Assembly: GCA_964400885.1 (NCBI GenBank)
Contig: CAYNWH010000003.1
Coordinates: forward strand, 9,913 to 73,912
Reading direction: 5' to 3'
Source: CAYNWH01 sp964400885
GTDB lineage: Bacteria; Patescibacteriota; Patescibacteriia; CAIXNZ01
Length of the DNA: 64,000 bases
Numbering within the stretch: position 1 is the first letter of the stretch; every line of letters starts with the position of its first letter. Of this stretch, positions 56,984-64,000 are shown one piece after another. The position numbers and the translations under genes are program-made. The notes beneath the pieces were generated by a model. The model was not told the origin of the DNA. It was given only the letters and a program-made list of their open reading frames with translations, and did not search any database.

Positions 56984-57824
56984 ATCTTTTGAATGTTTTA
57001 ATGATAATAATTGCCAAGCAAATTATTATAATTACTAAACTTATCACTTGCGCCCAGCGTAAACCTAAAAAATAAGGGCTGTAGTCTTGCCTTAAAAATT
57101 CATTTAACCCGCGACCAATTGAATACAAAATAAAATAAACTAAAGTGATATTGCCTAAACCTTGAGTTCCTTCAAGGTTTTTGTTTTCCAGCCAAGGGCT
57201 GGTTTTTGCCAGCCTGATTTTGTGCCAAACCAATAAAATTATAAAAACAAGAAGGTTCCAAAGACTTTCATATAAAAATGTGGGCTGAAAATACGTAAAA
57301 GAGGCAAATTCAAGCGGACGATTAGCTGGCACAATCGGTATGCCCCAAGCTAAATTTGTTGGCGGGCCAAAAAGTTCCTGATTAAAATAATTACCAAACC
57401 GGCCAATCGCCATGGCCAAAGGCAAGGCAATAATAATTAAATCAGCCAAAAACCAGGGGTTGATTTTGTTTTTTTTGCCATAAATATAAATAACTAAGAT
57501 GCCGGCAATCATAGCGCCATGGATTGCCAAACCGCCTTGCCAGACTTTAAAAATATCCAAAAGATGCTGGGAGTAATATTCCCAGGCATAAAAAACATAA
57601 TACAAACGGTCGCCAATTAAGCCAAAAATAATCAAATAAAAAGTCAGATCGTAAATTACCTCTTTTTTAATGCCATATTGTTTAGCCAAATAAAGCACGA
57701 CTAAAAAACCGAGCAACGCGCCAATTGCGATTAAAAAGCCATACCAATGGATTTGCAACCAGCCAATTTGCAGTAAAATCGATTGCGGCTGATAAGTGTG
57801 TAGAAAATTAATCAGTAAATTCAT
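56967..57824 (-). CDS. lgt: prolipoprotein diacylglyceryl transferase
   Basis: It attaches diacylglycerol to the lipobox cysteine of prelipoproteins at the membrane outer face. The start MNLLINFLHTY at 57824 is preferred; the longer frame has no ATG. GGLAIHGAMIAG (about 98-109) and AIGRFGNYFNQELFGPPTNLAWGI (about 138-161) are the Lgt signature with the essential His, Arg and Glu. YSIGRGLNEFLRQD is the late conserved Arg-containing motif. Seven helices, 285 residues. It overlaps the upstream membrane gene by 17 bases. At least one likely substrate, the cyclophilin lipoprotein at 47561, is encoded here. Confidence 0.96.
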   Translation of the reverse strand: MNLLINFLHTYQPQSILLQIGWLQIHWYGFLIAIGALLGFLVVLYLAKQYGIKKEVIYDLTFYLIIFGLIGDRLYYVFYAWEYYSQHLLDIFKVWQGGLAIHGAMIAGILVIYIYGKKNKINPWFLADLIIIALPLAMAIGRFGNYFNQELFGPPTNLAWGIPIVPANRPLEFASFTYFQPTFLYESLWNLLVFIILLVWHKIRLAKTSPWLENKNLEGTQGLGNITLVYFILYSIGRGLNEFLRQDYSPYFLGLRWAQVISLVIIIICLAIIIIKTFKRFKRSG

Positions 57825-59454
57825 AAATTTGAATTTCTCCCTGGTCAAAAACCTTATTTAAATAATCTTTAGACTGCGGCTGGTACTGGGCAGCTGTTTT
57901 TTCTAAATTAGTAAAAAATATATAACCAATATTATTTTGCTTTAAAAAATCAATTGCTTGCCCTTGGGTATATTGATCAGCCAAAAAATCATTAACTTTA
58001 CTTTTTTTCTCCTGGTAAAATAAAGTTTCAATATGGTGCGCCAGATAAACCTGCCGATTAACAAAAGCCGGGATGAGCTGACCTGTATATTCATAGCTTA
58101 GAGTAATTTTATGCTGGGAATTATTGCTGTCTAACCAAGCAGTTGCTGTTTTAAATTCATTAGGCAAGTAAAATTGCGACTTTTGCCTCTCAAAATAAGT
58201 TAAGTCACGGCTTAGATTAAATAAAGTGGAAAAACAAAATAAAAGAATAAACAAAGTTATTTGCAGAAAAATATTATTTTTCAAAAAAGTAAATTTTGGA
58301 AATTGAAACAAAAAATCAACAATAAAGATTACTGACAATAAAACCATAGGAATTTGCAAACCTTGCAAAAATCTAATCTGGAAAAAAATCGGCGAATAAA
58401 CCAAAATCAAGCCAACAATCAGCCAAAGGCTTAAAAAAACATATTTATCATTTTTAAATAAACTTTTCTTTTGGCCTAAAAAGATAATAGCCAAGAGAGA
58501 AAAAAACAATAAAAACCCAAAGCCCAGCAAGACAAAAATTAAAGGCGGCGAAACCAAAACATTTTGGCTGGCGCGAGCGCCAATAGCAAAATCAGTTTTA
58601 ATTTCATAGTAATGATAAAAAACAAAAGGCGAACTCAAAATTATAGCTAAAAAATAATGGTAAAAAACTTTAAATTTACGGCTTTTTACAAATAAATATA
58701 AAGCATAAAAAAATAAAATAATTACCATGTAAGGAAAATAAAAAGGATGGAAATTAAACCAGACTAAACCCAGCAAACCAGCGGCAAGACTATAAAGATA
58801 ATTATTATTTTCCCAGGCCAAAAGCATTAAAAAGAAAAAAGCCACCATTAATGTCAAAGAGGCTATAAAATGCGGGGTTTGATATAGGATTAAAAAAATA
58901 TTTGATTCTGGCACCCATAAATCAGTCGGCCAAAAATAAACATGGGCATCAGCATTAAAAGGATAAAGTTTATCAATAATTCCAGCAAAATAAGCGCCTA
59001 CGCCTGAAGCAAAACAGATAAAAATTAAACTTAGCTTCCTTTTCTTTTCTTCCTTAAAAAAATAACTAATAAAAATATAAATTATTACCAGAAAAATCGG
59101 TATTAAAAAAATCCGCATGAGCTGAAAAGCTAAAGGCGCCGATAAATTAAATAGGCGGGCCAATAAGCCGACTTTTAACCAAAGCAAATTTAATAGGCCG
59201 GCTGATTGAAGTTCCGAAGTAAAATTATCTTTCAAAAGCCAGGCGCCGGCTTTGACCTGGTTAATATAGGAAAAATAAACAGCAGAATCACCGGGCGTTA
59301 AAGAATGGATGCCATTATAAAAATAGCCAGCCGGCGCATGCAGATAAGCATAAATATAAGGGATTGTAGTAATTAAAACCATTACCACTATTAAAAGAAT
59401 GACAAAATGCCATTCCTTTTTGCTAATAGACTTAATAATCTCTTTTAAAGTCAT
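57808..59454 (-). CDS. polytopic membrane protein, probable GT-C glycosyltransferase
   Basis: A 548-residue membrane protein with about 11-12 helices. The first outside loop contains HSLTPGDSAVYFSYINQVKAGAWLLKDNFT. Its acidic residue near the first helix, amphipathic region and soluble C-terminal about 100 residues (ATAWLDSNNSQHKITLSYEYTGQLIPAF, ending QIYEF) are common to GT-C enzymes. No named family fits exactly. It is the upstream partner of lgt with translational overlap, so expression is coupled. Protein or lipid glycosylation is inferred. Confidence 0.72.
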   Translation of the reverse strand: MTLKEIIKSISKKEWHFVILLIVVMVLITTIPYIYAYLHAPAGYFYNGIHSLTPGDSAVYFSYINQVKAGAWLLKDNFTSELQSAGLLNLLWLKVGLLARLFNLSAPLAFQLMRIFLIPIFLVIIYIFISYFFKEEKKRKLSLIFICFASGVGAYFAGIIDKLYPFNADAHVYFWPTDLWVPESNIFLILYQTPHFIASLTLMVAFFFLMLLAWENNNYLYSLAAGLLGLVWFNFHPFYFPYMVIILFFYALYLFVKSRKFKVFYHYFLAIILSSPFVFYHYYEIKTDFAIGARASQNVLVSPPLIFVLLGFGFLLFFSLLAIIFLGQKKSLFKNDKYVFLSLWLIVGLILVYSPIFFQIRFLQGLQIPMVLLSVIFIVDFLFQFPKFTFLKNNIFLQITLFILLFCFSTLFNLSRDLTYFERQKSQFYLPNEFKTATAWLDSNNSQHKITLSYEYTGQLIPAFVNRQVYLAHHIETLFYQEKKSKVNDFLADQYTQGQAIDFLKQNNIGYIFFTNLEKTAAQYQPQSKDYLNKVFDQGEIQIYEFTD

Positions 59455-59703
59455 ATAGTTAATTATATAAAATTTTTGCCGAATTAGCTACCTACTAATC
59501 ATCAATTTTATCTTAAATTTTAAAACTTCTTACATTTTCAAAACACCAAGGGGTTTGGGGTGGCGACTAAGCGCCGACTTTAGCACCATCAATCATAAAT
59601 CAATGAGATAGCGCATTGAGCCACCCCAAAACTTTTTGGTTCTTTTTGGTTACAAAAAGAACAGGAATATTGTTTTTATTTTAATACAAAATTTTAAATA
59701 AAT
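59455..59703. other. spacer holding a MITE-like repeat
   Basis: No gene. After an AT-rich stretch it contains the MITE-like unit (59546-59663). I see nothing else. Confidence 0.7.
59546..59663. mobile_element. MITE-like repeat unit, copy 2
   Basis: AAGGGGTTTGGGGTGGCGACTAAGCG at the left. GAGCCACCCCAAAACTTTTTGGTTC and a GTTCTTTTT/AAAAAGAAC hairpin lie at the right. Motifs and order match 25749-25870, while the middle differs. Confidence 0.75.
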
Positions 59704-59731
59704 GAAAAAGGGCCAAGTGAATGACCCCTTT
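59704..59731 (-). terminator. possible terminator of the 59758 gene
   Basis: On the minus strand AAAGGG and CCCTTTTT can pair across a 16-base loop before a T-run. Confidence 0.5.
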
Positions 59732-59757
59732 CGGCCGAGGAATGATTTGTTTGGTGG

Positions 59758-59979
59758 TCAGAAAAAGATCCTGCCACGCTTGATCTCGGCAATTGTTTGC
59801 GGCCTGCTGAACCAAAGTTCAAGGCCGACTGAGAGTGCTGTTAAGGCAATGAAAACGATCATCAGCCAAAACGGCACTACCCTGTAGGGAGCAAACTGAT
59901 TCGCTATCCCAAACAGGGAAAAGATTGAAAGAACAACACCTGCACAACCGCAAATTTCCGCTTTTGTCTGCTTCAGCAT
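59758..59979 (-). CDS. small two-helix membrane protein with foreign-looking codon use
   Basis: A 73-residue protein with two membrane helices (about 10-28 and 36-55) and a short basic tail (AEIKRGRIFF). The ATG at 59979 has AAGGGGGA six bases upstream; the TTG one codon earlier is not needed. A clear promoter (TTGACT, 17 bases, TATAAT) precedes it at 60045-60017. Codons include CTG, ATC, TTC and GTC in amounts unlike the neighbours, as in the 47191 gene. Family unknown. An opposing frame (59702-59887) is less likely because it has no matching signals. Confidence 0.65.
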   Translation of the reverse strand: MLKQTKAEICGCAGVVLSIFSLFGIANQFAPYRVVPFWLMIVFIALTALSVGLELWFSRPQTIAEIKRGRIFF

Positions 59980-60016
59980 CAAAATCCCCCTTTTTCAGCT
60001 TTTTCAGGCTGCTCTC

Positions 60017-60045
60017 ATTATAGCATATTTTAATAAAAAAGTCAA
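60017..60045 (-). promoter_or_regulatory. promoter of the 59758 gene
   Basis: On the minus strand TTGACT (60045-60040), 17 bases ending ATGC, and TATAAT (60022-60017). Confidence 0.75.
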
Positions 60046-60058
60046 GAAAATTCGATTA

Positions 60059-62419
60059 TCATTTATTTTTGTTCAAGTCAATGATTGTTTTAATGACTGT
60101 ATCTGGATTTAATGAAATACTGTCAATGCCCTGTTTAACTAAAAATCTGGCAAATTCAGGAAAATCACTAGGCGCCTGGCCGCAAATGCCGATTTTTATT
60201 TTATTCTTTTTAGCTTTTTTAATGGCCTCGGCAATCAGCTTTTTTACTGCTTCATTTCTTTCATCAGCCACATGGGCAATTAATTCTGAATCACGATCCA
60301 AACCTAAGGTTAATTGAGTTAAATCATTTGAGCCTATAGAAAAGCCGTCAAAAATTCGCGCAAATTCATCGGCTAAAATTATATTGCTGGGTATTTCTAC
60401 CATCACATAAACCTGTAAACCATTTTTACCTTGCACTAAACCATTTTCCTTAAGAATTTTAATAACTTTTTTGCCTTCTTCAATGGTGCGGCAAAAAGGC
60501 ACCATAACTTTTACATTAGTCAATCCCATTTTATCTCTGACTTTTTTAATAGCTTGGCATTCCAAATCAAAAGCTGGCTTAAATTTCGGGTCATAATAAC
60601 GCGAAGCTCCACGCCAACCCAGCATCGGATTATCTTCTTTAGGTTCAAAAAATTCTCCGCCGATTAAATTGGCGTATTCATTGGTTTTAAAATCAGAGAA
60701 GCGCACAATAACATCTTTGGGATAAAAAGCAGCAGCAATCTGAGCAATGCCATAAGCCAGCTGATCAACATAAAAATTAATTTTATTACTATAGGCTGCT
60801 GTTAATTCATTGATCTGCCTCTTGATTTTAGCATTAAGCTTTTTAAAATTGATCAAGGCTAAGGGATGGATCTTTATATAGGAAGTGATGATAAATTCTT
60901 GTCTGGCTAGCCCAACACCTTTTTGAGGCAAAAATGAATATTTAAAAGCCTGACTGGGATCGCCTAAATTTATCATCAAATCCACTTTCTTTGGCTGTTT
61001 AACTCTTTTTAAATTTATCTTCTTAATTTTATAAGGCAAACTGCCTTTATAAACATAGCCATTTTCCCCTTCAGCACAACTGGCAGTGACAGCCTGGCCC
61101 GTTTTTAAAACTTGGGTAGCATTCTTCGTGCCCACAATAGCTGGCAAGCCAAGCTCACGCGAAACAATGGCTGCATGGCAGGTCCTGCCGCCAGCATCAG
61201 TTACAATGGCTGCTGCCTGTTTCATAATTGGCTCCCAATCAGGATCAGTCATTTTAGTCACTAAGATTTCGCCCGGTTTAAATTTATTCAAATGCCTAAC
61301 ACTTTCAATCACCTTAACCTTACCGCTGGCTATTTTTTGGCCAATACTTTCTCCGCTGGCTAAAACTTTGCCCTTTTTAGATAAAATATACTGTTTCAAA
61401 ATATTAACATCAGCTGCTGATTCTACTGTTTCCGGCCGAGCCTGGACAATATACAATTTATTTTCCTGCCCGTCTTTGGCCCATTCAATATCCATGGGCC
61501 TTTTATAATGTTTTTCAATTAATTTTCCCCATTGAGCCAGCTGCAGAATATCCTTGTCGGCTAAGCAAAATTTATTTCTCTCCTTTTTATCAGTCTTTAC
61601 ATTTTTAGTAGGATAAGTTTGGCTCTTAGTATAAATCAATTTCATTTTTTTACTACCCACTTCTTTTTTAATAATAGCCATTTTGGGCTTATAAACAAAA
61701 AACTCATCTGGATTCACCCTGCCTTTAACCACATTTTCACCCAAACCATAGCTGGCATTAATGACAATTAAATCGCGGAAACCAGATTCAGTTTCTAAAG
61801 TAAACATTACGCCAGATTCGGCCAAATCAGAACGCACCATTTTTTGAATGCCAGCTGATAAAGCCACTTTTTCATGCTTAAAGCCTTTATCAACACGATA
61901 AGAAATCGCCCGATCAGTATAAAGCGAAGCAAAACATTTTTTAATGGCTAGCAAAAGCTCTTTTTCGCCTTTTATATTTAAATACGATTCCTGCTGGCCG
62001 GCAAAAGAAGCTGAAGGCAAATCTTCAGCCGTACCTGAAGAGCGCACAGCCACATCAGGATTGGTTCTTTTATATCTAATAGCTAATTCTTTATATGCCT
62101 GTTTTATTTCCTCTTCCAAATCAGCGGGAAATTTAGCCTGCAAAATAGATCGCCGTACTTCCTGTCCAACTTTTTTCAAGTCTTTAAAGTTATTCTTGTT
62201 TAATTTTCTTAAATCTTTATAAATTTTCTCTGATAACTTATTGGCAGCCAAAAAATAACGGAAAGCTGCAGCTGTCGTACAAAAACCATCAGGGATTCTT
62301 AATCCTTTTTTAACTAAAGTATTATACATCTCGCCTAAAGAGGCATTTTTCCCGCCGACCTGGGGAACATTTTTAATATAAACTTGAGAAAATTTCAGGA
62401 TGTATTTTTGTTTTTTCAT
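60059..62419 (-). CDS. ppsA: phosphoenolpyruvate synthase
   Basis: It converts pyruvate, ATP and water to PEP, AMP and phosphate, giving an entry to gluconeogenesis or, in reverse, ATP from PEP. The N-terminal ATP-grasp domain starts VGGKNASLGEMYNTL and has RSSGTAEDLPSASFAGQQESYLN. The central swivelling domain holds the phosphorylated His in GGRTCHAAIVSRELGLPAIVG (His near residue 415). The C-terminal PEP/pyruvate barrel contains ENPMLGWRGASRY, MVPFCRTIEEGKKV and FSIGSNDLTQLTLGLDRDS. Length 786 is complete. It would supply triose units for the sugar-nucleotide pathway. A- type REPs lie directly upstream. Confidence 0.96.
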   Translation of the reverse strand: MKKQKYILKFSQVYIKNVPQVGGKNASLGEMYNTLVKKGLRIPDGFCTTAAAFRYFLAANKLSEKIYKDLRKLNKNNFKDLKKVGQEVRRSILQAKFPADLEEEIKQAYKELAIRYKRTNPDVAVRSSGTAEDLPSASFAGQQESYLNIKGEKELLLAIKKCFASLYTDRAISYRVDKGFKHEKVALSAGIQKMVRSDLAESGVMFTLETESGFRDLIVINASYGLGENVVKGRVNPDEFFVYKPKMAIIKKEVGSKKMKLIYTKSQTYPTKNVKTDKKERNKFCLADKDILQLAQWGKLIEKHYKRPMDIEWAKDGQENKLYIVQARPETVESAADVNILKQYILSKKGKVLASGESIGQKIASGKVKVIESVRHLNKFKPGEILVTKMTDPDWEPIMKQAAAIVTDAGGRTCHAAIVSRELGLPAIVGTKNATQVLKTGQAVTASCAEGENGYVYKGSLPYKIKKINLKRVKQPKKVDLMINLGDPSQAFKYSFLPQKGVGLARQEFIITSYIKIHPLALINFKKLNAKIKRQINELTAAYSNKINFYVDQLAYGIAQIAAAFYPKDVIVRFSDFKTNEYANLIGGEFFEPKEDNPMLGWRGASRYYDPKFKPAFDLECQAIKKVRDKMGLTNVKVMVPFCRTIEEGKKVIKILKENGLVQGKNGLQVYVMVEIPSNIILADEFARIFDGFSIGSNDLTQLTLGLDRDSELIAHVADERNEAVKKLIAEAIKKAKKNKIKIGICGQAPSDFPEFARFLVKQGIDSISLNPDTVIKTIIDLNKNK

Positions 62420-62431
62420 AAAATTTTAATT

Positions 62432-62575
62432 TATGCCCCACTTTAGTGGGCTTATTTTTATTTATTTAACTAGCCTGCTGAAGCAGGGCGTAATTTTTTT
62501 ATTTATTAGCCGACTAAAGTCGGATATAAATTGGAGGGATATTTTTTTAACTTTATACCCCACTTTAGTGGGCTA
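62432..62575. repeat. four A-type REP hairpins upstream and at the end of the 62573 transposase
   Basis: Units at 62432-62454, 62471-62494, 62507-62530 and 62554-62575 share stems such as CCCAC/GTGGG, CCTGC/GCAGG and CCGAC/GTCGG around TTTA or AAAG, with TATACC or GGCRTAA flanks. The last contains the transposase stop codon TAG. Confidence 0.88.
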
Positions 62576-63082
62576 GCTCAAATTAATTTCCCAATTCAAA
62601 TTACTTACCCTGCAAATTATCTCATTAATTCCCTCCCTGCCAAACTCTTTTACTTTTTCATTATAATTACAAAACTTATAATTTTTTAATTCATCTATAC
62701 TTTTAACTAAACCGTGCTTAAAAGGATTGCCAATTATATAACCCATAACGGTAAAATAAGCTTCCTTATTCGAAATATTTTTACTATAATATTTATCCCA
62801 AATCGAAGGATATTTTTTATCATCTTGATTTAGACCATAAGAAATGCCACCATTTATCATTTGTATGATTTTCTTTAAATTCAAACCTTTATGCAGATAA
62901 AAGAGTAGATGATAATGGTTGGATAAAATGCTATAAGCGTCAGGTTTAAATTTATATTTTTTTGCCGTTTCCAATATTTTATCCAAAACAATTTGCTTTT
63001 TTAAATCTTCTAAAAATAAAGGCTCTCTATTAAATGCTCGGCAGGTGATAAAAAAATAATTATTGTCAAGATAAAATTTCAT
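62573..63082 (-). CDS. REP-associated tyrosine transposase (RAYT), A type
   Basis: A 169-residue Y1/HUH transposase. The start MKFYLDNNYFFITCRAFNREPLF is the family's first strand, SNHYHLLFYL provides the HUH histidines, and VMGYIIGNPFKHGL the catalytic tyrosine (about residue 117). It differs clearly from the two B-type copies and has no insert. It is flanked by oppositely oriented A-type REPs (62554-62575 and 63100-63124), the classic arrangement of a RAYT and the repeats it mobilises. The same REP family is seen at 32.8-33.0 and 35.8 kb. Confidence 0.92.
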   Translation of the reverse strand: MKFYLDNNYFFITCRAFNREPLFLEDLKKQIVLDKILETAKKYKFKPDAYSILSNHYHLLFYLHKGLNLKKIIQMINGGISYGLNQDDKKYPSIWDKYYSKNISNKEAYFTVMGYIIGNPFKHGLVKSIDELKNYKFCNYNEKVKEFGREGINEIICRVSNLNWEINLS

Positions 63083-63099
63083 TTTTATTTTATATTTAT

Positions 63100-63124
63100 T
63101 GGCCGACTAAAGTCGGGCATAATT
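63100..63124. repeat. A-type REP at the 5' side of the transposase
   Basis: GGCCGACTAAAGTCGGGCATAA, inverse in orientation to the unit at 62554-62575. Confidence 0.85.
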
Positions 63125-63194
63125 TACACATTTATTATACCAAAAAGAGGCCTGGTTGCCCACGCCCCTTTTCAATAAATCTTTCTTTGTCAGA

Positions 63195-63878
63195 CTAAGA
63201 AGTTATATCCCTTTTTAATTTTTCAATATAATCTTTAGCTGCATCTTTGCCGCCTAGGCCAAAAGCCAGGCCAGCACCTAAGGCAATCATAACCACAACT
63301 GCTGTAAATAAAGTCTGAATCAAAGCCACCGCGACATTTAACTGAATTAAAGCAGCTAAAATAGCAAAAATGATAATAGCATATTTTGCCACTGCGCCGG
63401 CTAAAGGCGCTAACTTAGCCTTAGCCCCTTTTAAAATTCGCACAATCAAATCATCAACAAAATAACCGAGCACCAAACCGACCACTAAAATTAAAACTGC
63501 AATAACCACATTAGGCAAATACAACGCCACATCTCTTAAGAAGATGGTGAATTGGCCTAAATTTAAGATTTCAGAAATGGCAATCAACAAAGCCACATAT
63601 AAAAACCATTTAACTAGCCAGCCTAGAATTTGAGAAAAAATAACTCTAGTGCCGCCTTCTTCAATTTTCTGCACCACATTGATTTTTCTAATGTACTCAT
63701 CGACCTTGATAGCTTCGATAATTTTCTGGACAAGCTTGCCAATTGCTTTGGCAATCAGCACGCCAATAATCAGGATAACTAATGCGGCTATCAAATTAGG
63801 CAGATAAGCCACAACTTTATCCCAGAGCAAGGCCAAAGCATCTAAAATTGCCTGGCCAATAGATCTTAAAAAGACCAT
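63195..63878 (-). CDS. MscS-type conserved TM helix protein
   Basis: A 227-residue membrane protein with about five helices. Two copies of the mechanosensitive-channel helix repeat are seen: YLPNLIAALVILIIGVLIAKAIGKLVQKII at about 25-54 and YLPNVVIAVLILVVGLVLGYFVDDLI at about 119-144. The C-terminus FTAVVVMIALGAGLAFGLGGKDAAKDYIEK matches the pore-helix end of small-conductance channels. It lacks the cytoplasmic beta domain of MscS, so it belongs to the short membrane-only group. It may act in osmotic protection; gating is unproven. Confidence 0.87.
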   Translation of the reverse strand: MVFLRSIGQAILDALALLWDKVVAYLPNLIAALVILIIGVLIAKAIGKLVQKIIEAIKVDEYIRKINVVQKIEEGGTRVIFSQILGWLVKWFLYVALLIAISEILNLGQFTIFLRDVALYLPNVVIAVLILVVGLVLGYFVDDLIVRILKGAKAKLAPLAGAVAKYAIIIFAILAALIQLNVAVALIQTLFTAVVVMIALGAGLAFGLGGKDAAKDYIEKLKRDITS

Positions 63879-63935
63879 AAGCTTTTAAATTAATTATTAA
63901 TTAAATTATTATTTAAATAATTTTTACATTGAATG

Positions 63936-64000
63936 TTACTTTAAACCCAAATCAGTGTCAATATCCAAAGCTAAAGCAGTTACCTGGCTGGGATCAAAAT
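63936..64000 (-). CDS. C-terminal end of another surface-domain protein (partial)
   Basis: The last 21 codons of a gene that enters from the right edge. FDPSQVTALALDIDTDLGLK resembles the end of the surface domain in the subtilase (YDPFVIKNQVISIDIDKGLL) and the S-layer-like protein (YSPADEM..INVDLGLG). It is therefore probably a further secreted protein with the same C-terminal domain. Only the tail is visible. Confidence 0.6.
   Translation of the reverse strand, partial: FDPSQVTALALDIDTDLGLK

Noticed and set aside
59702..59887. 61-codon plus-strand frame opposite the 59758 gene
   Set aside because: The minus-strand frame has a promoter, a strong ribosome site and two membrane helices; this one has none.

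Overview
The window is AT-rich, densely coded bacterial DNA. It most resembles a Patescibacteria (CPR, Parcubacteria-type) genome. This rests on short, often overlapping genes with few Shine-Dalgarno sites, many short palindromic repeats, an ECF sigma/DUF5667 pair, several secreted proteins sharing one uncharacterised surface domain, and many glycosyltransferases. TGA is read as a stop, so the Gracilibacteria code is not in use. The phylum call is inference; no 16S gene is present.

Layout. 1-9 kb: dTDP-rhamnose genes (rmlD fragment, an rmlB-like gene, an rmlC-like gene) mixed with housekeeping enzymes (HIT protein, RdgB/Ham1, ArfB, nitroreductase), a radical SAM protein, VanZ and a VIT-like transporter. 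8.4-19.8 kb: envelope glycan genes, with GT-C membrane proteins, a FecR/FN3 protein, GT4 and GT2 glycosyltransferases, an SDR sugar enzyme and GtrA. 19.8-31.7 kb: the cell-surface region, with a subtilase, an Ig-like protein and a 1212-residue S-layer-like protein sharing one C- or N-terminal domain. It is interrupted by two RAYT-type transposase genes and dense repeats. 30.3-32.8 kb: DUF5667 protein, ECF sigma factor and a small HTH protein. 33-44 kb: a second polysaccharide cluster (four GT4-type enzymes, Wzy/WaaL-like polymerase or ligase, radical SAM, Wzz-like protein) followed by a protease-dead HtrA-like protein and an AI-2E family permease. It contains a 100-N scaffold gap that is almost certainly artificial.

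44.4-48.6 kb: the translation block, with a probable structured RNA, smpB, tmRNA (ssrA), infC, rpmI, rplT, a cyclophilin lipoprotein, a tRNA fossil and tRNA-Asp. 48.7-51.2 kb: a repeat-bounded cassette region (methyltransferase, small membrane protein, DUF3175, C39-like protease). 51.3-64 kb: MgtA-type ATPase, nucleotidyltransferase, pgi, lgt, a GT-C-like membrane protein, ppsA, a third RAYT flanked by its own REP elements, an MscS-like helix protein and the tail of another surface-domain protein.

How it fits together. The glycan genes would make, polymerise and export a rhamnose-containing surface polysaccharide. The secreted proteins would form the outer surface, and Lgt would lipidate the cyclophilin lipoprotein. 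Two independent REP/RAYT systems and at least four other short palindromic families have reshaped spacers and in places protein-coding sequence. The least explained signals are a three-way-junction RNA upstream of smpB, REP-like DNA carried in frame inside two RAYT genes, and a 29-bp palindrome found in the loops of other hairpins.
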